Source: Ctenosaura bakeri (Eukaryota; Chordata; Lepidosauria; Squamata; Iguanidae). From it: a stretch of DNA of 64,000 nucleotides. Below, in pieces: positions 45,840 through 55,815 of this stretch. The DNA is taken from NCBI GenBank assembly GCA_948474755.1, contig CAOLHI010001843.1:62001-126000 (forward strand). Reading direction: 5' to 3'. A program made the translations under genes and the position numbers. Position 1 is the first letter of the stretch, and each line of letters begins with the position of its first letter. The notes under the pieces are model-generated. The model was given only the letters and a program-made list of their open reading frames with translations. It was not told the DNA's origin and did no database searches.

Positions 45840-46225
45840 TAAGCAATAACCAAGCTCCCTGTAAGACTCACCTTTCTCCAACAGCCTTGCATCTTCCATG
45901 GTCTTTTTGTGGCCCGTGGAGATGGAGGGATGTTGGAGAAGCATCTGGTTGTGTCCCTATAGTCAAGCACAGAACGACCTCCAGGCAGTTGCACAGGAAT
46001 GGGGGGAGGGGGGCAGGAAGGTACTTTGCTCCAGGCAGCAAAGTTTTTGGGGTGTTCCAGCTTGTCCCCACACCCCTGCATGCCCTGGCCACACCCCCAC
46101 ACACTGTGGTCATGCCCCACGCTCTGTGTCCACGCCCTCACACACTGTGGCCATGCCCCCACGCACCATAGCCCTGCCCCATTCCACCCTTCTCCACACA
46201 CTCCAAGCTCCGCCACTGCCTACAG
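45840..46225. repeat. GC-rich repeat-like block with 20-21-bp minisatellite
   Basis: The segment is far richer in G and C than its surroundings. From about 46090 to 46180 it has four or more units like CACACACTGTGGCCATGCCC. It ends AAGCTCCGCCACTG, the inverse of a hAT-like CAGTGGCGGAGCTT terminus, so the block may be a hAT-like element whose other end is lost. Long frames on both strands (up to 125 codons) are side effects of GC content. Confidence 0.5.
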
Positions 46226-46899
46226 GACCCCCCAGGTGTACATCAGAGGTCCCAGAGTCCCAGGAGAGCCTCTGAATATGAGTCTTGAGGGAAAAGACAC
46301 AGGAGATGTATCATAGTTCTGCTTCAGTGGAACATTATGGTGCACTTCACAATACAGGATCTTGCTGTTATATTAGGAAGTGTTTGACAATTTTTTTTAA
46401 AAAAAAATTAGATAGTTGCATAATAAATATATAGGCTGAAATGGCTGCATTAGAAATATATAAATTATTAAAAACATGAGTAGGGAGACTCTCCCAAGTT
46501 TTGTTAGAGTAGCTCTGTTTAGTCCTGTCTAGTATAACCGATGGTCAAGGATCAGTGAATTCTGTAATCTAATGATCTGCAAGGTCATGGAACTCCATTT
46601 AGACTTAAAATATAAAATAAACCTATCTGATTTTCATCTAGGCAAACGCACTTCCCCTGTGGTTCATATCTCTATTTGCATTTTCTTTCTGAGAATTTAA
46701 TATCAGATTAAGTGCCTCCTATTACTCTATTCATGCTCTTTTTCTGACTATATTACATCTCCAACTGATTTCTGTCTGCAGCACTAATCTTAGATCTACC
46801 ATATTTTCTACCAGTGCCTGAGAGAGAACCTGAGTCCCCTCTTTGACAGCATTTCCAGCTTTCTCCTTGGAGTGATTTGTTATTGTTACAGAGAGATTT
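46226..46899. other. Non-coding
   Basis: It contains a T-run/A-run hairpin at 46391-46410. No gene is seen. Confidence 0.45.
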
Positions 46900-47100
46900 A
46901 GCATGGTGTGGTGTAATGGTTGGAGTGCTGGACCATTACCCTGGAGACCAGAGTTCAATAAACCACTCAGCCATGGAAACCCACATGGTGGCCTGGGGTG
47001 AATTGCAATCCCATAAAACCCAATGACAGGTTTGCTTTAGTGTCACCATATGTTGGAAATGAATTGAAGGCACCCAACAGCAGCAGCAGCAACAACAACA
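46900..47100 (+). mobile_element. Sauria-type SINE (first of tandem pair)
   Basis: Head AGCATGGTGTGGTGTAATGG then TTGGAGTGCTGGACC, B-box-like AGAGTTCAATAAA, and the BovB-like 3' end TGTTGGAAATGAATTGAAGG then CACCCAACAGCAGCAGCAAC. The tail is a mixed (CAG)(CAA) run. The middle Ser/Leu-type spacer is shortened. Confidence 0.82.
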
Positions 47101-47113
47101 GGCATTTATTGCA

Positions 47114-47342
47114 GTCACTGTGGCTTAGCGATTTGAGTGCTGGACTACAATTCTGGAGACCAGGATTCAAATCCCCCCTCAGCCATGGGAACTCCCTGAG
47201 TGACCTTGGAAAGTCATGCTCTCCCAGCCTCAGTTGAAGGCAATGAAAACCACCCTTTGAAAACTCTTGCCAAGAAAATCCTGTGACAGGGTCACTTTAG
47301 GGTCATTATAAGTCAGAAATGACTTGAAGGCACACAACAAAA
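47114..47342 (+). mobile_element. Sauria-type SINE (second of tandem pair), full length
   Basis: Head CACTGTGGCTTAGCGATTTG, B-box-like GGATTCAAATCCC, middle CCCAGCCTCAGTTGAAGGCA and CTTGCCAAGAAAATCC, and the end AAGTCAGAAATGACTTGAAG then GCACACAAC. It lies 14 bp after the first copy and in the same direction. Confidence 0.88.
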
Positions 47343-47516
47343 ATGTATAGCCATACATGTACAACACATATTGGGTAAACTTGGGCCACGTGGGATATAT
47401 TTATTTTTTTTAGATCCCAGAGATCTACTAATCAGACCTAGATGCAAAGTAGCTGAAAGAAAGGGTGGAACTAGTCAATATTGCTTCCTATAAGTAATAA
47501 TCTGTTTATTCAAATA
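47343..47516. other. Non-coding
   Basis: A short spacer with no feature. Confidence 0.45.
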
Positions 47517-49160
47517 ATAGAATCTTAAAACCATAAAGTTAGGAGAAATTAAAATGTGTCAGTTCAACATGCTACCAGTACAAGTATCCAGATCTAAAGC
47601 ATTACTGACAGACAAGAAAAGTAAACTACTTACTGAGGGACTCTATCCCACTGTCAAACAGCTCTTACTGCCATGAAATTCTTCCTAATGTTTAGACAAT
47701 ACCTCCTTTCTAATAATCTGAAACCATTGGTTTGTGTCCTAATCTGTGGAGTAGCAGAAAGGTTTATTTCATCTTCCACGTGGCAGTTGTACAGATATTT
47801 GAAGATAGCTGTTCATGTGACCTCTCAATTTTCTCTTCTCCAGGTTAAACATACCCAGCTGCCTCAACCTGCTGTTCATAGGGCTTGATTTCCAGACCCT
47901 TTACCATCTTGTACACCCTCTTCTGAACATATTCCAGGCAGCTTGTCAATATTCTTTTGAAAGAAAGCAGCTCATCAATATCATTGTTAAACTGCAGTGT
48001 TCTGAAATGCACAGAGTACACCAGAGCAGGTCTGACCAAAGCAGAATAGAGTAGTACTATTGCTTCCTTCAATTTAGACTTTATACCCCAGTTGATGTAG
48101 TCTAGAACTGCATTACTAACAGCAGCAGTTACTGTCTCTTCTTCATCTTTCCTTCTCTTCCTCTTCATTTTTCTTCTTCTTGTTCCTGCCAGTTCATTAC
48201 ACTGTTGACTCTTGTTTAGTTTGCAGTCTAATCAAACCCAAGATTATTTTCACACATGTCACTGTTAAGTTAGGTATATATGATAACTATATCTGTGCAT
48301 CTGATCTTTCTTGCCCAAATGTAAAATCTTATCTTCTCTATTGAAGTTCAGTTCTCCAACCTCTCAAGATTATCCTGAATTTCTCTTCTGAGATACTAGC
48401 TACCCCTTCCAGTTGGTCTTCTCTGCAAATGTGATGAGATACGCTCTATTTCTTCATCCAAATCATTTCTAAATATATTGAAAATCCATCCTAGAACAAA
48501 GCCCTGTGGTTTCCCACTTATCAGTGCTCTCCAGAGACCATTGATGAGAAGCACTCCTTTGGGTTAGTCTATCAAAACCAGACACAAATCCATCTAATAG
48601 GAGCAGCATTTTTCTTACATTTTATAGAGTGTCTGCAAATCTTGTTGAAAGCCCAATAGAAACCAAGATACGTTACACCCACAGCATTTCCCTGATCTAC
48701 CAAGCTTATAATTCCACTTAAAAAAGAGAAACAAGTTCAGTATGTCTTGTTTTTGAGAAAACAATACTGGCTATTAGTACTCTCAGCTTTCTTTCTTGTG
48801 TGCTCTTAGACGACAGCTTAATGATCTGTTTTCAAACTTGCCTAGTATTGACATAAAGCTACCTGATTTGTTTAAGGCCTTTTTTTTCCTTTTTGAAAAT
48901 GGAGCAAATTGTTGCCTGTCTCCAGTTTACAGGAACCTCACCTCTAGTGTTTCTGAAAGATTACAGAAAGAAGTTTGAGATTACATCTTCAATTTCCTTT
49001 AATATACTTTAGTGCAGTTCATCTGACCTCAGAAATATGAATTAATTTAAAGCAGCTTGATGTTTCCATATCACCTCTTTACCTATCTTGGGCTGCAGTT
49101 ACTTTATTGCATCATTCATCCTGTTTTCATCAGGAATTAGTTCCAAACTCTGCTCCATAC
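47517..49160 (-). mobile_element. Old CR1 LINE copy
   Basis: From the plus strand it follows the same order as the copy at 5945-7900. It has the 3' end (47517), the zone with CTAATCTGTGGAGTAGCAGA (47740), the TGTACACCCTCTTCTGAACA region (47910), GGTCTGACCAAAGCAGAATA (48030), the CTCAAGATTATCCTGAATTTC part (48365) and CATCTAATAGGAGCAGC (48590). Divergence is much higher than in the other copies and indels are many. A local duplication (TTGTCAATATTC / CTCATCAATATC, 47940-47985) and a (CTT)-rich insertion (48130-48180) have formed inside it. Confidence 0.8.
47845..48168 (-). pseudogene. CR1 ORF2 C-terminal remnant
   Basis: The frame includes [20 protein letters not shown] and VQKRVYKMVKGLEIKPYEQQ, the same region as the CR1 segment at 42567-42992. 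Its Lys/Arg/Glu-rich N-terminus is translation of the CTT-rich insertion. Confidence 0.78.
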
Positions 49161-50027
49161 ATGTTACTTTAAGATCATTAGAGAAAAAGGCAAGGTATAA
49201 ATATAACAAACAGTCTCAATGTATGAACTGCTCAGACTTGGAATAATTTGAAGCCATAGATTCTGACACATAGAGTACAAGGGCTAGCAGAGCTATGTAA
49301 AGACTTGATCAAAGTAACTGATACTATTTTATAGATGAGGCTCACTAAGTCTAAGTAATGTTATGTGAAAGGTAAACTACTGGGAATCAGCAATCTTTGC
49401 TGATCTACTTGGAGTTCCACAGAGATTTACCAGGAGATCCTGATCTAGACTGCAATCTGGAAGCTTTCCTTTTCCAAACGATGACATCATGACAATTTCT
49501 TAATTCTCTCACAGAAAATTAGAACATCCTTTGGTCTTCTAAATATGAAACCCATAATAAATGCCCACTAGTTACTAAGAAATGTTCTTTTAAATATTTA
49601 TCACAACATTTCAAGCTAGGCTAATTGGGCATATGAATATTCTGTAGTGCACAAAAGTTGATAATTAGCATCTTTAGTCCTCCCTCAGTATATGAGAGTG
49701 AGTAGAAAAAAATCAGTAAAAATCAAGAAGTATTTCCTTAGAAAAGCAAAAACACAGTTAATAGATCACTCTCACATCACCAGTTTAGGGTAGGGAAGAA
49801 GTCACTATAAAATAAATATTATGCTTCCCTTGGCAATCACAAAGGTTGAGCTGAAAAACAATAATAATTTTAAAAAATATTTAGGATAATTCACTACCAT
49901 ATAGTCTATCCAGCCACTAGAGCCCAAAAAGAAAGAAATACTTTGGAAGAAATGATTGATGACTCTCAAATATTTAAAAAGTGCAGAACTTCACAGAGAA
50001 TGAATGCTCTTTGACCATTTAAATGGT
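49161..50027. other. Non-coding with LINE tail
   Basis: AGAGAAAAAGGCAAGGTATA then AATATAACAAAC at 49178-49210 is an L2-type 3' tail. The remainder is unrecognised. Confidence 0.45.
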
Positions 50028-50090
50028 AACTATATTTGCCTTGGGGTCACCATAAGTGGGAAACGACTTGAAGCTACACAGCAACAACAT
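50028..50090 (+). mobile_element. Sauria-type SINE 3' fragment
   Basis: GCCTTGGGGTCACCATAAGT, then GGGAAACGACTTGAAGC and ACAGCAACAAC, is the BovB-like tail. No head is present. Confidence 0.82.
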
Positions 50091-50694
50091 GGATACCTTA
50101 AGAGACGTGATACTGCCGATGTAAACAATACTGGAGACACTAGACTGATTTCTCAAACTTTCCCCTTCAGACTCTAAGTGAGTGGGTCTATCCACCCTGA
50201 TTGTAGATAGAGTGTTTTGCAAACAGAGCCCATGTATGCAGCCCTCTGTTGCAGATAAAGAGTTTGAGTTGATGCCTCTAGCCACAATGGGAAGATACTC
50301 AGCAGGTTGCTGATGGTTTCTAAATATTAAACACACTTTACAACTAGATATTTCACCAGCTGCCATGCAGCTCTATGTGTTAAATATTTTAAAAGCTTCC
50401 CCTCATAGCTGTTGAATGTCTACATTTTAACTCTTCATGAGATTTTTCTGGATTCCCTGATTAAATCTTATGAGAACTCAGGGGGCTGTTAAAACCAATT
50501 AAAATTTTGTTGAGCCTTGCCATCTCTGCTGGCTAGAACCACTGGAACAGTCTTTCTGAAAATACACCTAATAAGATGGAGGTGTGGGGAGAAGATATTA
50601 GTGGGATGTGTTGTGGATAGGTAATTACCTCTTGGGAAACAAAGGAAAAATCATTGTAATTTGCTGCTTCTGAAAAAAAAAATCAGTTGCATAT
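50091..50694. other. Non-coding
   Basis: No feature is recognised. The 115-codon minus-strand frame at 50019-50366 overlaps the SINE tail and has no domain. Confidence 0.45.
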
Positions 50695-50744
50695 TTTTTT
50701 AACTCATATCCTGCCTTTCTCCCAGTACAGGACTCCAGAGTGGC
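50695..50744 (-). mobile_element. L2-type 3' tail
   Basis: TTTAACTCATATCCTGCCTT then TCTCCCAGTACAGGACTCC is the inverse of the L2 tail seen at 12783 and 19690. It is directly followed by a SINE. Confidence 0.55.
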
Positions 50745-50852
50745 ATTGTTGTGTGCCTCCAAGTTATTTTACATTTATGGCCACCCTAAAGCAAACCTAT
50801 AAAGGTTTTTCCTGGGTCTGAGAATGTGTGATGTGCCCAAGGTCCCCTGTTT
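50745..50852 (-). mobile_element. Sauria-type SINE 3' part (inverted pair, left)
   Basis: TTGTTGTGTGCCTCCAAGTT then TATGGCCACCCTAAAGCAAA and TTTTTCCTGGGTCTGAGAAT is the BovB-like end read backwards. Confidence 0.75.
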
Positions 50853-50859
50853 GGGCACA

Positions 50860-50970
50860 GAAACCCACTGAGTGACCTTGGGTGTGGCACACACACTCAG
50901 CCCTTAGAAAACCTTGAAATAGGTTTACCTTAGGGTTGCCATAAGTAGTGACAAAGCACACAACAACAGT
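50860..50970 (+). mobile_element. Sauria-type SINE 3' part (inverted pair, right)
   Basis: GAAACCCACTGAGTGACCTT then TACCTTAGGGTTGCCATAAG and AAAGCACACAACAACAG. Together with the left copy it makes an inverted repeat with a short loop; both tRNA heads are missing at the junction. Confidence 0.75.
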
Positions 50971-52815
50971 TACCTTTTAAAAGTAAAGTAATGACTGGGA
51001 ATTATGTCACTTTACTGATGAAATGAGCAAACATATTCTAGTTACCTTTGAAAGCTAAATTTATAGAGCATTTTCAGAAGCATTTTGACAAGTTTTATGC
51101 CATTCTCTTACCACACTTTAAAAAAAAGGTAAGAAAAAGTAATTCAAAAGTGGTGAGTAACACCCTGGTGAACAGAGTGAGATATTTAAAAGATTGTCAC
51201 AAGTACTGTAAATTAATAACTTGTTTAACACTATAAAGAAACACAGGAACAAATTAATTTTAAAGACTAATTTCCCAAGGGCTGGCACAACTGCCTCAGT
51301 CCTCTGGGAAAGACTGATTGAGAGATCTGCCTGCATCAGTCTAGGACACTGGACTGCAAGTGAGTCTTGTCATCTAGGAATATTTTCACCACCAGTTGGC
51401 ACTTTTCCATTGCTCTTACTTCTCTGTTTCATTTTATGTCACTTGCCCTGGTTGGTTAGCCATGCTGCATCAGTCTATTATCAAGACACAGAAATTTCTG
51501 CACAGGGGGAAGCAAATCAAATCAATGTTGTCTATTTGAGCTAAGAGCCAGCAGGAATGGATTCTTTGCAGCAGAAATAGATCCTCCCGTGAGTAATCCA
51601 AATATATAAAATAACAATTTATCCTTATGAAGTATGGCACTAAAATTTTTGCAACAGGATCAAGGATAGCCTGTCATTGTAAAAATATATTTATAAGATA
51701 CTATAAAAGAGATGGTGCTTGCCAATACACATTGTACATATGCCAGTGTGTTATAGAAACTTGAGGAAAAGAAGTTGGAGATATTATTTTCTCCCCTCAC
51801 CCTCATTTTTTGGTGCTCAGTCTGTACTGAAGAAAAGCACAGTGTTACCAAACTATTTCATGGGGTCTGGTTATTCACTTGCATGCTGAGGATAGGTAAA
51901 TATGATAGGTAAAAGTTATAGTTCCTCTCCCATCCAATGGTCCTATGGGATCCATCTTGCTTCTCTTTGAAATATACATTTGTTTGGCTTTAAAAAAAGG
52001 TTAGACACCATCTTACTTTAAAGTAAGAAAAATATACCCTCTGTTCTCTGTTCCAGAAGTGTACTATATTATACCAATATAAAAATGTGAAGTCACTAAC
52101 TATCACAGCTGTTACCATATGTGCCATTCCCAGAGATTTCAAGGTCAAAACCTGAAAGATCCTTTTGAAATCTCAGAGGTGGATCTTTGTGAAGTCACAG
52201 ACAAAGGACAGGAAAGGATGGGAAAGTGGGTCAAGAAACGCTTCTAGGTCAGCTGATTAGGGAAACAGGAATGATGGAAATCTAAGTAAATGGACTCAAC
52301 AAAATTTAGTTAATCAGATAATATGGCAATCCAGAGCTGGGGAGAGCAGGGAGGAAGAAAAATGTGTCCAGTAACTGTTGCGGCTGCCACCATTCTGTAT
52401 AGGGCTTCCATGGTTAGATCTCAGATGGCCACATGACATGTGGGGAATTTTTCTAGATCCTAAATCAAATCAATGTTGTCTATTTGAAGCAACAGCCCAA
52501 ATGCAGACTGTAGCAGGCTCACCACCAGCTATCATGAAGTGTTTCCAGGCCAGCGCCATTGCTGCCAGGGCTTGACACCAAGAAGTCTTATATCTGGGAA
52601 ATCTGGGGCTCCATTTCCTGCCATGTTTCAAATGAGATGATGGGCCTGAATGCCTGCCCTATGGCATTTTGACCCCACTATGCTCCAGGTTTTTGGTGTA
52701 CCAACACTGTATGTGTACCATATAGTACATACAAACAGTGCTGAGTCTGGCAATCCTAGTGCCATCAGATAATGATGGGAGATACAGGCCTAGCCTTTAA
52801 AGCAGCAGTTGGCAA
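50971..52815. other. Non-coding with a 26-bp direct repeat
   Basis: An exact 26-bp word occurs at 51514-51539 and 52462-52487 (starting AAATCAAATCAATGTTG), with unrelated flanks. No gene or family explains it. Confidence 0.5.
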
Positions 52816-53146
52816 TAGGGCTGCCAAGTCAGGACTTTTAGAGTCAAAACATGAGACCAAAGGATGATTCCCTGTGATCTCACAGGGTGTTAGGTCTGGT
52901 GATGTTATAAGGGTGATGTTATAATGTGATGTCATTAGGCAAGATGCATTAGCACCAACCACAGTTGTATAGAGTATGCCACTCCAAATAAAAAAATAAT
53001 AACAACAGTAAGCAATGAGAAAAATATATCACAGACACTTACAAAACAGTACTCAGGTCCTGGGATTCCTTCTCCTCTGTTTGAGGACTGGAGAAGGGGT
53101 CCAGGGTCTGAAACATGAGGTCAGGCCATGAGATCTGGCAACCCTA
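52816..53146. mobile_element. Element with TAGGG(C/T)TGCCA inverted ends (331 bp)
   Basis: The left end TAGGGCTGCCAAGTC and the right end, read inversely, TAGGGTTGCCAGATC agree at 12 of 15 positions. The interior has AACATGAGACC near the left and AACATGAGGTCAGG near the right. No target duplication is apparent. It is a non-autonomous DNA element of uncertain superfamily. Confidence 0.5.
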
Positions 53147-53437
53147 CCAGGCTGAGGTCCAAGGGGTGCATATGTTGTCACAACACCACAAACGGCTACA
53201 ATCCCTTTAAAAAAAAACCCAAAACATTATATTTTTTTCACCCCAAATACCCCTGCACATAGTAGTAATTGTAGGAGGAAACAATTTTGCTATGTTGGAG
53301 TTGAACACTGAGTTGTTTTAAGCTCTGAGAGGCCTTTTTCTAATCCAGATAATGTACCAGAAATTATTTTTGGTTTTGGGGGAAAAAGAAACTCCTCTGT
53401 GCTTAAAAAAGATGGGGGAAGCATGTGAAAGTTGGTC
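53147..53437. other. Non-coding
   Basis: No feature is recognised. Confidence 0.45.
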
Positions 53438-53440
53438 TTT

Positions 53441-54005
53441 GGCCCCTTTCGCACAAGGTGAGGGAATTGCTCTGTGCCATTACCTACTGCTTCTTCTGGG
53501 GTCTGAAGCAATGTGGACTGTCCCTGAAGCCCTTCCGCAGGGCTTCTCCTTGGTCCAGGGCGAATTGGAGCAGGGCGAGGTCTGTAGATCCACACTGCTC
53601 CGGCTTCCAAAATGGCAGCTTCTGGCTTCCAAAATGGCGGCTTCCAGCTTCCAAAGTGGTGGCTTCTGCCTTCCAAAATGGCAGCTTCTGGTTGATTATG
53701 GGTCCCGACCAACCGCTGAAACTCACCACGCCTAAAGCCCACCATTCGCAGATTGCAGGCTTGCATTGGTGTGAGCCTGCGAATCTGCACAAGGGAGCAG
53801 GAACGCAATGGCACATTCCAGGAAAATAAAAACCTGTTTTTTGTGGTCTTTAGAAAACACTCTGGAGGACTACTTGGGGTCATTTTGGAGCGGACTGAGG
53901 TGTGGATCCCCGGTAAGTAGTCCTCTCCCAGTCCGCTCCAAGGTGCAGACGACCTCCGTGAGAGGATGTACTGCCCCGTTCTAATTGCCTGGTGCAGAAA
54001 GGGCC
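53441..54005. mobile_element. Family B element, copy B2 (565 bp)
   Basis: It starts GGCCCCTTTCGCACAAGG and ends GGTGCAGAAAGGGCC, flanked by TTT at 53438-53440 and 54006-54008. It is the longest family B copy because of a 22-bp tandem array and extra GC-rich sequence, with a second inverted motif (GGACTGAGGTGTGGATCC near 53894). Frames of up to 249 codons cross it on both strands, but they run over its ends and have no domain, so I call no protein. Confidence 0.78.
53602..53689. repeat. Four 22-bp tandem units with YY1-like sites
   Basis: The units start at 53602, 53624, 53646 and 53668. Each has CTTCCAAARTGGYRGCTTC. The second contains CCAAAATGGCGGC, a perfect match to the known YY1 consensus (CAARATGGCGGC); the first and fourth have one change (GCAGC), and the third two. 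The period is exact. Confidence 0.92.
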
Positions 54006-54008
54006 TTT

Positions 54009-54169
54009 GCCTCTCAAGGAGGCAGGGGGCACCTTGCATATTAATACTTCCACTAATTCTGAATACTACTACTAATTTTTAAAATGTGGGGGGTAGCTCA
54101 GGATCACAAAAACAGCCTTTGGGTTGCATATGAACTGTAGGCCATACTTTTCCAACCTCTAGTTTGGGA
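54009..54169. other. Non-coding
   Basis: A short spacer with no feature. Confidence 0.4.
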
Positions 54170-54315
54170 TTTGTAGTACAGCAAGGTCTTTAGATTTCTC
54201 TGCTCAGGTTCAGAGGTATGCATGTGCTAGAGCCATCTAGCAGAGGATTCTAAGAAGCCATGTGACAGAGATGTGACAGTTAAAGTGGGATAAAATTGTT
54301 ATAACTGTGTAGTAA
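54170..54315. mobile_element. Old relative of family A MITE
   Basis: GGGATTTGTAGTACAGCAAG on the left and GTTAAAGTGGGATAAAATTG then TTATAACTGTGTAG on the right resemble the arms of family A (AAAGTGGAATAATAGCAC, TATAACAGTGTAG). The terminal GGCC is lost. Confidence 0.5.
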
Positions 54316-55654
54316 ATTCAGTGTATGTGCAATGAGTCCAAAAAGGGAAACATTTATATGTGGACAACCTCACCCTTTACTCACTTGGGAAACTAGTGTA
54401 TATTATTACAGAAGGAAGCAAGTTTCTTAGATAATACTAAGCATTTTGGTTTATACTGTCAGGAAAGGAAGGCTGTCTTATGTTGGAACAGTATCCGGGA
54501 TATAATCAGATACACTATTTAGTATTACAGTGTTTAGGATCACTGTACTTAGCACTTTTAACTTTTAAAAAGATCATCCTGGAAAACTGAATTTAGCATG
54601 TGTTTGTTTTATAGGTTTTACTTCTTGGATCATAGTGGATTGGAAAGATTTTTGGTTGAGCAGTCGGGGTTGGAGAAAGAAATTTCTTTTCTGGAAGACA
54701 TTCAATTTTAATAAAAGAAATATTGAGACTATAAACCACACTGCAATTTCACAGCAATAAGGATGGGGGTCAATTGGAGTCACTTTGATTTTCAGAATCC
54801 ACTGTTTCAATCCTTTATAAGTGAATGCATTAGTTTAGAAAATTGCAGTCTTCCTTATTTTAGCATTCTGTATAGAAACTAAATTATAGAATGTCAACTT
54901 GAAACTACTAAACAAAGCATTTGCTACTTCTCAAAGTAAAAAAGAAAATGCCATGTTTGACATCCAAATTTCAAAAACAGCTATGTTATTCTTCACAAAG
55001 ATGACAACTATTTTCAAAACCCTCTTGGAAAATACATATTAACTCATCTACTTTTTATTAATAAGCAACACAGTTCTAAATTATTCATTTGATCTGACAA
55101 AGGGAGACAGAAGAAAGCACAAAAAAGGGGCAATTCTCCCCCCTCCCGTCACTGTCTCATTCTGGAAAAAAAATGAGAAAGAAACAAAGTTTGCTAAGTT
55201 TCTTTTTCTAATATAACACAATCCGGGTGCACTTAAATGAGTAGCAAACTATGTTCTCTGTTAGTCTTCTTCCTCAACAGAATTTTGTCATCATGTGTAC
55301 AGTGCAATGAGATGCTTACACAACTTCCAGATCTGTGCACATATTAATTCCTGTATAGCCAATCTTTCAGTGTTAGCATTATTCATACAGCTTTAAACAT
55401 TACAGGCATATCTCCATTAACAAAGCCTCTTACAAAGAAGTTCATTTTCAAGGAAGCCTGGCCCAGACCTCCCCCTTGCTTGTCTTCTATCTAGCTAGAA
55501 GTTTAGTTTAGTTTTGTTTTTCACAGCATTGACATTAGGAGCATGGTAAAAGAAGGCTGGAGAAAAACAAACTTTCAGTGTTAAATTATAGCTGTGTGTC
55601 TGCAGTAAGCAAATACAATAAAACCGGACCTGGGAAAGAAGAAGAATTCTACTC
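54316..55654. other. Unique sequence
   Basis: 1.3 kb without a recognised repeat or gene, AT-rich. Parts of 54840-55480 could be conserved. Confidence 0.4.
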
Positions 55655-55657
55655 TAA

Positions 55658-55812
55658 GGCCATTTTCTGCACTAGACTGTTATAGTGCTATTATTCTACT
55701 TTCAACATCCTTTGGAATTCTGAGGTTTGCAGTTTAGAGAGGGGCCTCAAGGATTCCATAGGATATTGAAACTGGAATAGTGGCACTATAGCAGTCTAGT
55801 GCGGAAATGGCC
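55658..55812. mobile_element. Family A MITE, copy A4 (155 bp, inner deletion)
   Basis: It starts GGCCATTTTCTGCACTAGAC and ends GTCTAGTGCGGAAATGGCC, almost perfect inverse ends. A perfect TAA target duplication lies at 55655-55657 and 55813-55815. About 47 bp of the centre are missing compared with the 202-bp copies. Confidence 0.9.
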
Positions 55813-55815
55813 TAA

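Noticed and set aside
45839..46316. Overlapping frames of 94-125 codons on both strands
   Set aside because: They are Pro/His/Cys-rich translations of a GC-rich minisatellite block, open in several frames at once.
53290..54039. 249-codon minus-strand open frame, the longest in the window
   Set aside because: It runs across both ends of a family B transposon and its 22-bp tandem array. Its length comes from low stop frequency in GC-rich DNA, and there is no domain.
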